A DNA stretch of 64,000 nt, taken from contig WSXX01000002.1 in assembly GCA_009773515.1 (NCBI GenBank), positions 186,001 through 250,000 of the forward strand, written 5' to 3'. Position numbers and translations under genes: made by a program. This DNA is from Bacteroidota bacterium (GTDB lineage: Bacteria > Bacteroidota > Bacteroidia > Bacteroidales > Lentimicrobiaceae). Shown here one piece after another: positions 17,579-27,030 of the stretch. Position 1 is the stretch's first letter, and each line of letters begins with the position of its first letter. The notes beneath the pieces were generated by a model. The model had not been told where the DNA came from, did no database searches, and was given only the letters and a program-made list of their open reading frames with translations.

Positions 17579-18838
17579 GTGCGCGAACGAAACCAAATAT
17601 TCGGCGATATTGACTGGACACTCATCCTGCTTTACCTTGCATTGGTGATTATAGGATGGGTAAATATTTATGCAGCGGTTTATAATGAAGATCACAGCAG
17701 CATAATGGATCTTTCGCAGAGTTATGGCAAGCAGATGATCTGGATATTAACCTCGCTCTTCATCGGGTTGGTTATTCTACTTACCGATGCTCGTTTTTTC
17801 AGCACTTTTGCTTTTTTAATTTATGGGTTTACCATTCTGATGCTGATTGGAGTGTTGTTGTTTGGCGGCACAGTATCTGGTTCAAAATCATGGTTTCAGA
17901 TTGGCAGTTTTGGTCTTCAGCCTGCCGAATTTGCGAAATTTGCCACAAATCTGGCGCTGGCAAAGTTTTTCAGCGGCCAGCACATAAATATTAAAGACTT
18001 CAAAACCAGATTTCTCCCGTTGGTTTTTTTCGGAACGCCTGCACTGCTTATTCTTTTACAGAACGATACCGGCTCTGCATTGGTTTATTCATCTTTTGTA
18101 CTTGTGCTTTACCGCATGGGATTGTCAGGGAATTTCCTGCTGGCGGGTGTAATGATTGGCGTTATCGCTTTATCAACCTTAATGGTCGGGCAATACTGGG
18201 TTATGGGATTTGTCGGACTTCTGGCAGGTGCATTGTTATTCTTTATCAAACGCAACAGATCCAATATCATCAGCCTCGTTGGTTTGTTGCTGCTGACTGT
18301 AGGTTTTATATATTCAGTAGATTATGCTTTCGACAATTTCCTTGGAGATCATCAAAAGTCACGTATAGATGTGTTGCTTGGTAAAGAACTGGATCTGAAA
18401 GGCGCCGGATATAATGTAAATCAATCAAAAATTGCCATTGGCTCCGGTGGATTTATCGGAAAAGGATTCTTACAGGGAACTCAGACCAAATACAATTTTG
18501 TCCCCGAACAAAGCACCGATTTTATTTTTTGCACAGTTGGCGAAGAGTGGGGATTTGTGGGAACCACAACCGTGATTGTTCTGTTTGTTTTGCTGCTGAT
18601 CAGAATAATTAAACTGGCAGAAAGGCAGCGTTCAACCTTTGGACTTATTTATGGATATGGAGTAGCTTCCATTCTGTTTTTCCATTTTGCCATTAATATC
18701 GGCATGACCATCGGACTGGTTCCGGTGATTGGGATTCCGCTCCCGTTTATCAGCTACGGCGGATCGTCATTGTGGGCTTTTACAATATTGCTTTTTATCT
18801 TTATCAAGCTCGACACCCGGCGTGCAGCTTTGCTCTAA
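17579..18838 (+). CDS. rodA: RodA SEDS peptidoglycan glycosyltransferase
   Basis: This polytopic glycosyltransferase polymerises lipid II in complex with PBP2. A GTG start immediately follows the PBP2 stop. About ten membrane spans are visible, with the SEDS hallmarks LQNDTGSALVY, FVPEQSTDFIFCTVGEEWGF and GIPLPFISYGGSSLW near the C-terminus. The 419-residue length fits RodA rather than the longer FtsW proteins, as does the PBP2 neighbour. Confidence 0.94.
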   Translation: MRERNQIFGDIDWTLILLYLALVIIGWVNIYAAVYNEDHSSIMDLSQSYGKQMIWILTSLFIGLVILLTDARFFSTFAFLIYGFTILMLIGVLLFGGTVSGSKSWFQIGSFGLQPAEFAKFATNLALAKFFSGQHINIKDFKTRFLPLVFFGTPALLILLQNDTGSALVYSSFVLVLYRMGLSGNFLLAGVMIGVIALSTLMVGQYWVMGFVGLLAGALLFFIKRNRSNIISLVGLLLLTVGFIYSVDYAFDNFLGDHQKSRIDVLLGKELDLKGAGYNVNQSKIAIGSGGFIGKGFLQGTQTKYNFVPEQSTDFIFCTVGEEWGFVGTTTVIVLFVLLLIRIIKLAERQRSTFGLIYGYGVASILFFHFAINIGMTIGLVPVIGIPLPFISYGGSSLWAFTILLFIFIKLDTRRAALL

Positions 18839-18875
18839 CCCTGTAACTTTTTGCAAACAGACAGCAACAATTCAT

Positions 18876-20591
18876 ATGTCCGACCCGATTCTCGTTGTTA
18901 ACAATCTCAGCATTTCGTTCCGAAACGAAGATGAATGGGTAACAGCTGTTGACAACGTAAGTTTTTCTCTCAACAGAAAAGAAACTTTGGGAATTGTCGG
19001 CGAAAGCGGTTCCGGAAAATCGGTTACCTCACTGGCTATCATGCAATTGCTTCCAAAAGGTTACAGCCGCATACACCAGGGAGAAATCCTCTATTCAGGC
19101 ACTGAGCAAGCGCAGGTTTCAATCCATAACCTGAGCGAAAAATACATGCGAAAAATCAGGGGACGGCTTATCAGTATGATTTTTCAGGAGCCAATGACCT
19201 CACTTAATCCGGTGATGCGCTGCGGCCGCCAGATTACAGAATCGGTAAAACTTCATCTGGGTTACGACAACGCCAAAGCAAAAAAATATGTACTTGGTTT
19301 GTTTGCTGAAGTTATGCTTCCCGATCCCCTGAGAATTTATCTTTCTTATCCGCATCAATTGTCAGGCGGTCAAAAACAAAGAGTTATGATTGCGATGGCC
19401 ATTGCGTGCCGTCCTGATATTCTCATTGCTGACGAGCCAACCACAGCGCTTGATGTTACGGTTCAGAAAAACATTCTCCTGCTGCTGAAATCGCTTCAGC
19501 AAAAGCACAACATGAGCCTCATCTTTATCAGTCATGATCTGGGGGTAATTTCTGAAATTGCGGATAATGTGGTTGTTATGAACCGCGGTAAAATAGTTGA
19601 ACAAGGCGCTGTTAATGATGTATTTCTGCATCCTCAGAATCCATACACCCAGGGACTGATTGCCTGCCGTCCACCGCTTGACCGGCGTTTGAAGCGCTTG
19701 CCTGTTGTCAGCGACTTTATAAATGGGAAAAATCAGGCAATAGATGCTGTTGAAATCATATCACCGGAAGAAAGAAAGCTGGCACACATTAAACTTTATG
19801 AAGGTAATCCACTGCTTAGTGTTGATGGCCTTAAGGTTTATTATAAAACCAGATCCGGCTTTCTGAATCGTAATCCTCAGTATTTTAAAGCTGTTGATGA
19901 TGTAAGTCTGCAGGTATACAAAGGAGAAACACTTGGATTGGTTGGTGAATCGGGGTGTGGAAAAACCACGCTTGGCCGGGCCATACTCCGGTTACTAGAA
20001 CCCACCGAAGGAAAAGTGATTTACGATGGCAAAGATCTTTCTGCACTTAATCAGGAGCAGCTCAGAAAAATGCGTCAGCGTATCCAGATCATTTTTCAGG
20101 ATCCTTATTCGGCACTCAACCCAAGAATTACCATTGGAGATGCCATTATGGAGCCCATGATTGCACATGGCTTGCTTTCCGATAATAATGCACGACGGAC
20201 CAGGGTAATGCATCTACTGAGCCGGGTTGGATTGGAGGAAAATAGTTTTGAACGGTTTCCTCATCAGTTTTCGGGAGGTCAAAGGCAAAGAATCAGTATT
20301 GCACGTGCTTTGGCGCTTGATCCGGAATTTATTATTTGCGACGAATCCGTTTCTGCGCTGGATGTATCGGTTCAGGCTCAGGTTCTTAACCTGCTGAATG
20401 ATTTAAAGAAAGATTTTGGATTTACTTACATATTCATTTCGCATGACCTTTCTGTTGTGCGATTTATGTCGGACAGAATATTGGTGATGAGGAATGGAAA
20501 AATTGTTGAATCGGGTGAAGCTGATGATTTATATAATAATCCGAAGGAGATTTATACCCGTGAGTTAATCAGAGCAATTCCAGGAATTTAA
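18876..20591 (+). CDS. Fused dual-ATPase peptide/nickel-type ABC transporter protein (DppDF/OppDF-like)
   Basis: Two ABC ATPase domains in one chain would power an oligopeptide or related uptake system. The ATG giving [10 protein letters not shown] is used; the longest frame starts far inside rodA. Domain 1 has Walker A GESGSGKS at 42-49 and signature LSGGQKQR. Domain 2 has Walker A GESGCGKT (about residue 354) and signature FSGGQRQR. Both keep DEPTTALD or DESVSALD Walker B. Oligo_HPY-type extensions ([10 protein letters not shown]) follow the nucleotide domains. No permease or binding protein is adjacent, so substrate and partners are encoded elsewhere. Confidence 0.92.
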   Translation: MSDPILVVNNLSISFRNEDEWVTAVDNVSFSLNRKETLGIVGESGSGKSVTSLAIMQLLPKGYSRIHQGEILYSGTEQAQVSIHNLSEKYMRKIRGRLISMIFQEPMTSLNPVMRCGRQITESVKLHLGYDNAKAKKYVLGLFAEVMLPDPLRIYLSYPHQLSGGQKQRVMIAMAIACRPDILIADEPTTALDVTVQKNILLLLKSLQQKHNMSLIFISHDLGVISEIADNVVVMNRGKIVEQGAVNDVFLHPQNPYTQGLIACRPPLDRRLKRLPVVSDFINGKNQAIDAVEIISPEERKLAHIKLYEGNPLLSVDGLKVYYKTRSGFLNRNPQYFKAVDDVSLQVYKGETLGLVGESGCGKTTLGRAILRLLEPTEGKVIYDGKDLSALNQEQLRKMRQRIQIIFQDPYSALNPRITIGDAIMEPMIAHGLLSDNNARRTRVMHLLSRVGLEENSFERFPHQFSGGQRQRISIARALALDPEFIICDESVSALDVSVQAQVLNLLNDLKKDFGFTYIFISHDLSVVRFMSDRILVMRNGKIVESGEADDLYNNPKEIYTRELIRAIPGI

Positions 20592-20592
20592 A

Positions 20593-20961
20593 TTAAGAAA
20601 GTGCCTTCATAACTTCTTCCGGTTTAAATGGTTTTGAAATGTAACCATTCATACCTACCTGATAACATCTTTCGCTTTCGTCGCTGATGGAACTTGCCGT
20701 CATGGCAAATATTTTTACTTTCTTTATTCTGTTTTCGCTTTCTTCTATTTCTCTGATTTTTAGTGTTGCTTCGAAACCGTCTAATTCCGGCATATGCAAA
20801 TCCATTAAAACCAGATCGTAATCATGAATCAAAAATTTCTCAACCGCAATGCGACCATTGTCAGCTATGTCAATGGTTTGCTCGTACTTCTGGAGCAACA
20901 ACAAAGCAACTTTCTGGTTGATTGCATTGTCTTCGGCTATTAATATTCTTTTCTTTTCCAT
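20593..20961 (-). CDS. Stand-alone CheY-like response regulator
   Basis: A single receiver domain. From the ATG giving MEKKRILIAEDN, the acidic pocket is Glu10-Asp11, the phosphoacceptor is Asp54 (LVLMDLHMPELDG), and Thr (MTAS) and Lys (SKPF) of the switch are present. The alternative TTG start adds three residues. There is no output domain, so it probably acts by protein interaction or as a phosphate shuttle. GFEATLKIREIEE and NGYISKPFKPEE resemble receivers of hybrid kinases. It converges with the ABC gene with 1 bp between stops. No kinase is adjacent. Confidence 0.88.
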   Translation of the reverse strand: MEKKRILIAEDNAINQKVALLLLQKYEQTIDIADNGRIAVEKFLIHDYDLVLMDLHMPELDGFEATLKIREIEESENRIKKVKIFAMTASSISDESERCYQVGMNGYISKPFKPEEVMKALS

Positions 20962-21153
20962 GATTTTCAAGGTGTTAGAGCATACAGTAAACCTTAAATT
21001 GTGTTTACCTGTCAGATCGAACGGAGCAGGCTATTCTAGGCATTCTTATATACATCAACGATTTTACAAAAAGTAACTTCAAATGATGCATTATTTTCAT
21101 CAATACTATTCTGATGTATAATTCAATGTCGTTTATTTAAGAAAATTTGTCTT

Positions 21154-21169
21154 TCCCGCACGTGCGGGA
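21154..21169. repeat. Palindrome TCCCGCACGTGCGGGA, copy 1
   Basis: A perfect 16-bp palindrome inside the interrupted element. The following ACTCAG..TGACA matches the sequence after copy 2, giving a direct repeat of about 27 bp. Confidence 0.85.
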
Positions 21170-21302
21170 CTCAGATTGACAGTCATCCTGAGTTGAAACT
21201 CAAAAAATAATTTGAGCATAATGCGAAGATAACAATAGGAAACAGCATCCTTAACAATTTTCAGAAAGTTTGAAAGTACTTTCCCACTTTATAGTGAACA
21301 GG

Positions 21303-21527
21303 ATCAACCTTAATTTATCTTCCAAACCTTAGTAACAGGCAACCCACCAAACACCTTCAACCTTATTTTTTTCTTCCTAACCTTATTATTGTTCAATTTG
21401 AAAAGGTTGCCAGCTTATTGAGGTTTTCAAGAATGAATAAGCCTGCCTGTGTGCCGCCGGCAGACAGGGTTCAAAATCGTTGGGGTCAGTTTTGTTACTA
21501 AGGTTATTAAGAGTTACTAAGGTTGAT
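21303..21527. repeat. Imperfect 225-bp inverted repeat
   Basis: The outer arms ATCAACCTTA / TAAGGTTGAT and inner arms AACCTTAGTAAC (21325-21336) / GTTACTAAGGTT (21494-21505) are exact reverse complements. GTTACTAAGGTT recurs at 21513-21524. This lies within the extra segment of the interrupted element. Confidence 0.75.
21446..21468. repeat. Short hairpin CCTGTGTGCCG / CGGCAGACAGG
   Basis: 11-bp arms with one mismatch and a single-base spacer, located at the centre of the larger inverted repeat. Confidence 0.7.
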
Positions 21528-21573
21528 TTTTACTTTGATCAGCATTTGTTTGAATTCTAATCTGTCATTGGTA

Positions 21574-21591
21574 GTCCCGCACGTGCGGGAC
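21574..21591. repeat. Palindrome GTCCCGCACGTGCGGGAC, copy 2
   Basis: A perfect 18-bp palindrome sharing its 16-bp core with copy 1 about 420 bp away. Confidence 0.85.
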
Positions 21592-21798
21592 TCAGTGTGA
21601 CATTCGTGTTAGTGGAGCATTACATCACTTAATAAACTCATATTCAAACCTGTACGATGTCATCCTGAGCGGAGTCGAAGGATATTTTTTTTTCTGTTCA
21701 CAATCCTTACCTAAACGACATTGATTTCTAATTGTTATTCTGCTTAAAAGCTGGTTCGGGGTTAATTTATTATCTTTACCAGATAATATCTACGCAAG

Positions 21799-23976
21799 AT
21801 GGCAAAGAAAAAGCAAGGGTCAGTAGTCGCCCACTCTAAAAACGACGCATTTATCAAAACAGTTGAAACATTGTTTTCAACCAATTCATTCAAAGCATTC
21901 AATTTCAGACAAGTTGCAAAGCTTTTAGGCATTTCCGACAAAGTAAGCAAGGAGCACGTCAGGGTAATTCTTGAAAAGCTGGCGGCAAAAGAAATTATCA
22001 TTGAACTAAACCGCGGCAAATACAAATATAATCCTGATTTATTGAACGACAGAATTTTAACCGCAACTGTTATTGGTTTGGTTGACATGAAGCAGACCGG
22101 TAAGGCATATGTATCGGTAGCTGATCTGGATGAAGATGTTTTTGTAGGAGCCGGTCATACAGGCCATGCGCTTCATGGAGATACGGTGAAGGTTCATCTT
22201 TTCCCGCTCAGAAAAGGGCGTAAGGTTGAAGGGCAGATTGTTGAAGTGCTTAAACGTGGTCGTTCTCAGTATGTCGGAACCGTTCAGGTAACCGGCAAAT
22301 TTGCATTTTTAATCCCCGACGATGTTTCAATTCCCATTGATATTTTCATTCCGAAAGAATCGCTCAATAAAGCAACACACGGGCAAAAAGCCATAGCTCG
22401 GATTACTGAATGGCCGGAACGGTCGAAAAATCCCTATGGCGAAATAACTGATGTGCTGGGCAAACCCGGTGATAACAATGTGGAGATGAACTCCATACTT
22501 GCATCGTTCGAGTTTCCGTTGCAGTTCAGGCCTGAAACGCTGAAAGAAGCCGAAAAAATTCCCGAAAAAATCAGCGATGAAGAAATTGCAAAACGAAGAG
22601 ATTTCCGGAATATCTGGACATGCACCATTGACCCACCGGATGCAAAAGACTTTGATGATGCATTATCACTAAGGAAACTTGATTCGGGAGAATGGGAAGT
22701 GGGCGTTCATATTGCTGATGTTTCGCATTATGTAAAACCTCAGACTGCGCTGGATAAGGAAGCTTATGACAGAGGAACATCCATTTACCTGGTTGACAGA
22801 ACCATTCCGATGTTGCCTGAAAAATTGTCGAATATGGTTTGTTCGCTTCGCCCCAACGAAGACAAACTCTGTTTTTCGGCGGTTTTTACCCTTGACGATA
22901 AGGCAAAAATCAGCAGCGAGTGGTTTGGAAAAACCATCATAAACAGCGACCGTCGATATAGCTACGAGGAAGTTCAGGTGATGATTGAAGGCGCTGATGG
23001 CCAATACAAAGATGAACTTCTGATACTGAATCAACTGGCTGAGCAACTGAGAGAAGAGCGATTTAAAAAGGGATCGATTGCTTTTCACACCACAGAAGTG
23101 AAGTTCATTCTTGATGAAAACGGCAAACCTCTCGACACTTACGTTAAAGAACAAAAAGAAGCCAATATGCTGATTGAGGATTTCATGCTATTGGCTAACC
23201 GGCGTGTTGCTGAAAAAATCGGGCAAAAGAAAGGACAATCCACCCCTAAAACATTTGTTTATAGAGTTCATGACGAACCGAACCCCGATAAACTTGCCAA
23301 ATTTTCAGAGTTTCTAACCAAGCTCGGGTATAAACTAAATTTAGGATCGCATAAAAGCGTTGCCAATTCATTCAACCACCTGTTTGAACAGATTGCAGGC
23401 AAAGGCGAAAAAACAATGATTGAAACCATCGCCATCCGCACCATGTCAAAAGCCGAATATTCAACGGTAAACATTGGCCATTACGGACTATCATTCCCGT
23501 TTTACACACACTTTACTTCGCCTATCCGCAGGTATCCCGATCTGATGGTACATCGGCTTCTGGAATGGTATTTAGAAGGAAAGGGCTCTGCAAGCAAGGA
23601 AGAGTATGAAGAATATTGTGTGCACAGTTCGGAAATGGAGCGCAAAGCAGCAGAGGCTGAAAGAGCTTCGGTAAAATACAAACAGGCAGAGTTTCTTCAG
23701 GATAAAATCGGGCAATCGTTTAATGGCCTTATTTCGGGTGTCAGCAAGTATGGTATTTTTGTGGAACTGGAAGGCAGCAAATGTGAGGGAATGGTTTCAA
23801 TGAAGTACATGGACGACGATTTCTATTACCTTGATGAAGACAATTACCGTGTTATCGGACAACATCATGGCCGCGAATTTAAGCTGGGAGCTCCGATAAA
23901 GATCCGTGTAAAACGTGTTGATCTTCAACGCAAACAAATGGATTTTGTGCTTGACGATTCAATGTCGTTTAGTTAA
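21799..23976 (+). CDS. rnr: Ribonuclease R
   Basis: A processive 3'-5' exoribonuclease of the RNB family that degrades structured RNA. An N-terminal winged-helix/cold-shock region is followed by the RNB catalytic domain with the acidic cluster in IDPPDAKDFDDA (Asp278, Asp281, Asp284, Asp286, Asp287). A C-terminal S1 domain starts near 639 (FNGLISGVSKYGIFVELEG). 725 residues is typical of Bacteroidota RNase R. The last codons (SMSFS-stop) lie inside the left terminal repeat of the downstream palindromic element, and another copy of the element sits upstream. Confidence 0.95.
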   Translation: MAKKKQGSVVAHSKNDAFIKTVETLFSTNSFKAFNFRQVAKLLGISDKVSKEHVRVILEKLAAKEIIIELNRGKYKYNPDLLNDRILTATVIGLVDMKQTGKAYVSVADLDEDVFVGAGHTGHALHGDTVKVHLFPLRKGRKVEGQIVEVLKRGRSQYVGTVQVTGKFAFLIPDDVSIPIDIFIPKESLNKATHGQKAIARITEWPERSKNPYGEITDVLGKPGDNNVEMNSILASFEFPLQFRPETLKEAEKIPEKISDEEIAKRRDFRNIWTCTIDPPDAKDFDDALSLRKLDSGEWEVGVHIADVSHYVKPQTALDKEAYDRGTSIYLVDRTIPMLPEKLSNMVCSLRPNEDKLCFSAVFTLDDKAKISSEWFGKTIINSDRRYSYEEVQVMIEGADGQYKDELLILNQLAEQLREERFKKGSIAFHTTEVKFILDENGKPLDTYVKEQKEANMLIEDFMLLANRRVAEKIGQKKGQSTPKTFVYRVHDEPNPDKLAKFSEFLTKLGYKLNLGSHKSVANSFNHLFEQIAGKGEKTMIETIAIRTMSKAEYSTVNIGHYGLSFPFYTHFTSPIRRYPDLMVHRLLEWYLEGKGSASKEEYEEYCVHSSEMERKAAEAERASVKYKQAEFLQDKIGQSFNGLISGVSKYGIFVELEGSKCEGMVSMKYMDDDFYYLDEDNYRVIGQHHGREFKLGAPIKIRVKRVDLQRKQMDFVLDDSMSFS

Positions 23977-24082
23977 GGAATATTGTCTTCGACTCCGCTC
24001 AGACTGACAGTCATCCTGAGCGGAGTCGAAGGATATTTGATTCACTTATCTGAAATTTCGAAACCTTAACTAAACGACATTG
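23960..24082. mobile_element. 123-bp MITE-like nested-palindrome element, compact copy
   Basis: Perfect 19-bp terminal inverted repeats CAATGTCGTTTAGTTAAGG (23960-23978) and CCTTAACTAAACGACATTG (24064-24082) enclose a 16-bp perfect stem, CTTCGACTCCGCTCAG (23987-24002) / CTGAGCGGAGTCGAAG (24016-24031). Its left end overlaps the last codons and stop of rnr. As RNA the inner stem would fold into a strong hairpin and could protect or terminate the rnr transcript. No transposase is present nearby. Confidence 0.75.
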
Positions 24083-24149
24083 CTTGACAATTCTTTACAG
24101 TAAGAAAAGCTCCTCAAAAAAAATGTTTTAAAAACAACAATCAATAATT

Positions 24150-25292
24150 ATGGAAAATTTTGTTGCATATAATCCCACAAGCCTTCACTTTGGCAAAGAT
24201 GTACTCAATGGACTCGGGCAGGTTATCAACCGATTTGGCAAAAAGGTTTTGCTGGTTTATGGAACAGGTTCAATAAAGCAAAACGGACTTTACGATCTGG
24301 TTATCAAACAACTGGAATTAATTGGTGCCGAAGTATTTGAATATGGCGGAATCCGCTCTAATCCGATTGTTGAAGATGTTGATGCAGCAGCAGCACTCGG
24401 CCGTGAACACGGTGTGGATGTTGTGCTTGCTGTTGGCGGTGGAAGTGTGATTGACTCAGCAAAAATCATTTCAATCACCATTCCTGTTGAAACCCCGGCC
24501 TGGAATTTCTTTGTCAGAAGGGCGCTTCCACGCACTGCTGTTCCTTTGATTTCGGTACTCACACTGGCAGCAACCGGAACTGAAATGAATCCATTTGCAG
24601 TGATTTCAAATCATGCAGCCGAAAATAAAGGAAGTTTCAGTAGCCCGCTGATGTATCCCAAACACTCATTTTTAGATCCGCAGTTTACAATGTCAGTCCC
24701 CCGGGACTATACTGCGTTTGGTGTTGCCGATCTTATTGCTCATTCGCTGGAAGCTTTTTTTGGCAAAGGTGAAGAGGCAACATTGTCTGACAGGTTTGTA
24801 TATTCCATCATTCTTGAAGCAATGGAATACGGACCTGAACTGATTAATGATCTTTCAAATTACAAGCTGCGTGCAAAAATAATGTACGCAGCCACCATGG
24901 CACTCAATGGAATGACCATGAACGGCCGGGTTTCGGGTGAATGGGGCGTTCACAGCATCGGACATGTACTTTCGCTTTTATATGATGTGCCGCACGGGGC
25001 TTCACTTACAATCGTTTATCCTGCATGGCTGCGGCTGCAAAAAGATCGTATTGGCAAACGGATTTCACTTTTGGGCGAAAACCTCTTTGGCACTTCAGAT
25101 GTTGATGAAACCATAAATCAACTGGAAGGATTTTTCAAAAGCCTCGACTGCCCGGTAAGACTGAACGATATACAAGGAATAAAGCCGGATGCAGATGAAA
25201 TATTCAGAATAATGGAGCTGAATAAAGCAGCTACCTTTGTTCACAAACTCGATCATGACGACTACAGGCGAATCATTCAGCTAATGATGTAG
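24150..25292 (+). CDS. Iron-type (group III) NAD(P)H-dependent alcohol dehydrogenase, YqhD-like
   Basis: Reduces aldehydes or ketones to alcohols with a divalent metal. The nucleotide site has VGGGSVIDSAK (96-105). The metal ligands Asp194, His198, His268 and His282 sit almost exactly where they do in E. coli YqhD (194, 198, 267, 281). ATGTEMNPFAVI and DVPHGASL are further family signatures. 380 residues is typical. Its substrate cannot be read from sequence. It follows the palindromic element by about 70 bp and precedes an unrecognised membrane protein on the same strand. Confidence 0.9.
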   Translation: MENFVAYNPTSLHFGKDVLNGLGQVINRFGKKVLLVYGTGSIKQNGLYDLVIKQLELIGAEVFEYGGIRSNPIVEDVDAAAALGREHGVDVVLAVGGGSVIDSAKIISITIPVETPAWNFFVRRALPRTAVPLISVLTLAATGTEMNPFAVISNHAAENKGSFSSPLMYPKHSFLDPQFTMSVPRDYTAFGVADLIAHSLEAFFGKGEEATLSDRFVYSIILEAMEYGPELINDLSNYKLRAKIMYAATMALNGMTMNGRVSGEWGVHSIGHVLSLLYDVPHGASLTIVYPAWLRLQKDRIGKRISLLGENLFGTSDVDETINQLEGFFKSLDCPVRLNDIQGIKPDADEIFRIMELNKAATFVHKLDHDDYRRIIQLMM

Positions 25293-25310
25293 CATACCAA
25301 CCATAACAAG

Positions 25311-26876
25311 ATGGGAATGAACGGGAAAAAGTCAGGAAGGCCGTCATCTTTAAGCTCTTTGGTCAGGCGTTTTTTTAGAAAACCTGGCAAAAAGCGCAAA
25401 TCTCTTCATTCCATAAGGGTCATATCTTCAAATATACCTCAAGCCCGGAAACGCAGAAACAAAATCAAAACAAGATGGCTTTACAAGATTAAGAGGCTTT
25501 TTCGCAAAACAGAGGAAGTCCGATTTATTAATCCGAAAAAGCTTGCTGCCAATATTGCCAACAGAAATCTGAATACAAATCCGGGAACAATTCATACAGC
25601 GCCTGTTATCAGTTCTGTTGATACGAGCACACTTCAGGATCAAACTTTAAAGCAGGAACCCGGAAAAAATGAAATAACTGAGGTTGTCAGCATAATCCGT
25701 AAACCGGCCCGACGTTCCAAGCCTTTACAGAAGTGGCTTCGCAGAATTAAAAAAACATTCCGGAAAAAGAAGTCAGTAAGGATTATCAAACCTGAAAGTC
25801 TTGCTGCCAATGCAATAAATAAAAATCTGAATCCGGCATCAGGCATGGATTCAGAAGACAACAGGCTGTTACGGGTTTCCTCTCCCCGCAGACATGCACA
25901 CAGGCACGTCCGCAGGAAAATCAGTCTGATACAGTTTGAATCAGAAGGAAGCCCATTGAAAAAACAAGTGGTTGAAGACAATACGCTACCTGGTGTCAGG
26001 CTAAAAAAAATATTAAGCAGTATTGATCTCAGGGCAATCCTTAACTCTCTCGGTCTTTTTATTCTTTCTTATCTGTTTATATATCTGGTGTATCAGGCAG
26101 CTACCATTGCTGTGGCTTCTGTTTATGGAATTGATGCTGTTCTGTATTATTACGAAGTATATTTTCCTATCGGCAATACAAGCAGCTTATGGACTAAAAC
26201 CAACATCATTGCCATCACGCTTATTGGTCCATTGGTATGTGGCTCACTTTCCGTATTGCTTTTCAGGATAATACAGGCTAAACAAATTGACAATCACATA
26301 CTACGGTTGTTTCTGCTGTGGGTTGCATTTCAGGGAGCAGCGCATTTTCTGGGGGCTTTTGTTGCAGGCATCATTACCAATCTTGGATTTGGCTATGTTG
26401 CCAACTGGATGTTTATGAATGTATTCTTCAAGATTCTGGTTTCACTGGTATTTCTGTTTGTTTTGAGCCTGAGCGGTTATTATTCCACCAATGCAGCCAT
26501 GAGCAACCTTCCTCACGGGAAACGCAAATACGAAAACCGGGTCGGCGCCATGCTTTCAACCTACATTATACCCTGGCTGCTGGGTACATTGATGCTGTTT
26601 CTGGTCAGAAGTCCCGACAGGGCTCCGCAACATGAATATATAAATGCATACGACACCATTATTCTGGCATCCATAGTTTTTGCAATTATGCCTATGATTT
26701 TCAGAAGGCATTTGTTGAAATATTCAGGAAAGATAAGAGGGAAAACGGTTTCATTTACCAAAGGATTGCTGGTGCTGTTGATGGCAGTAATTATTCTGAT
26801 TGCATTCAGATTGGCGCTTTCTCCTGGAATTCATTTTGTGATAAACCTGGATTTCGGAGCCGGATTTTATAATTAA
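25311..26876 (+). CDS. Membrane protein of unknown function with duplicated basic N-terminus
   Basis: I do not recognise the family. The first 225 residues are very rich in Arg and Lys, with two copies of a module of about 38 residues. One copy has KTRWLYKIKRLFRK, VRFINPKKLAANIANRNLN; the other has KWLRRIKKTFRK, VRIIKPESLAANAINKNLN. The C-terminal 290 residues hold about six or seven hydrophobic spans and resemble no transporter I can name. An in-frame ATG two codons later could be the true start. It begins 18 bp after the alcohol dehydrogenase stop. The basic tail would lie in the cytoplasm and might bind nucleic acid or phospholipid; this is a guess. Confidence 0.75.
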   Translation: MGMNGKKSGRPSSLSSLVRRFFRKPGKKRKSLHSIRVISSNIPQARKRRNKIKTRWLYKIKRLFRKTEEVRFINPKKLAANIANRNLNTNPGTIHTAPVISSVDTSTLQDQTLKQEPGKNEITEVVSIIRKPARRSKPLQKWLRRIKKTFRKKKSVRIIKPESLAANAINKNLNPASGMDSEDNRLLRVSSPRRHAHRHVRRKISLIQFESEGSPLKKQVVEDNTLPGVRLKKILSSIDLRAILNSLGLFILSYLFIYLVYQAATIAVASVYGIDAVLYYYEVYFPIGNTSSLWTKTNIIAITLIGPLVCGSLSVLLFRIIQAKQIDNHILRLFLLWVAFQGAAHFLGAFVAGIITNLGFGYVANWMFMNVFFKILVSLVFLFVLSLSGYYSTNAAMSNLPHGKRKYENRVGAMLSTYIIPWLLGTLMLFLVRSPDRAPQHEYINAYDTIILASIVFAIMPMIFRRHLLKYSGKIRGKTVSFTKGLLVLLMAVIILIAFRLALSPGIHFVINLDFGAGFYN

Positions 26877-26909
26877 TCACGGCAATCACTTCATTAAATG
26901 TTGCACAAC

Positions 26910-26951
26910 CAAGCAGTTTAATCTTTTCAACATCAAAGATTTAACTGCTTG
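26910..26951. terminator. Long hairpin after the membrane-protein gene (possible terminator)
   Basis: CAAGCAGTTTAATCTTT pairs with AAAGATTTAACTGCTTG (17 bp, one mismatch) across an 8-base loop, 34 bp after the stop. There is no T-run directly after either arm, so intrinsic termination is uncertain. Confidence 0.45.
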
Positions 26952-27030
26952 ATTCGTATCAGGAGGAATGTCAAATTAACTTCCATAAAGTAAGACAGTT
27001 TTTATATCCCCCTCTTCTCCCCCTTTTGTG

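Larger units (their letters stand above)
21124..21723. mobile_element. MITE-like nested-palindrome element, interrupted copy
   Basis: The element is bounded by CAATGTCGTTTA and its reverse complement TAAACGACATTG. Its left end and right end align with the compact copy downstream of rnr, including an identical 29-bp block at 21659-21687. The two halves are separated by about 466 bp, and GTCATCCTGAG (11 bp) occurs on both sides of that extra segment. It has no coding capacity, so it would have to be mobilised in trans. The classification is inferred from structure. Confidence 0.65.
20962..21798. other. 837-bp repeat-rich intergenic region
   Basis: No gene was recognised on either strand. The right three quarters are occupied by a nested set of inverted and direct repeats, described as separate entries. 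The last 75 bases lead into rnr, with a near-consensus TATCTTTA box about 30 bp before the start codon. Confidence 0.7.

Noticed and set aside
21124-24082. Composite transposon carrying rnr
   Set aside because: RNase R is a core gene and no transposase is present; the flanking copies are more simply independent insertions of a non-autonomous repeat.
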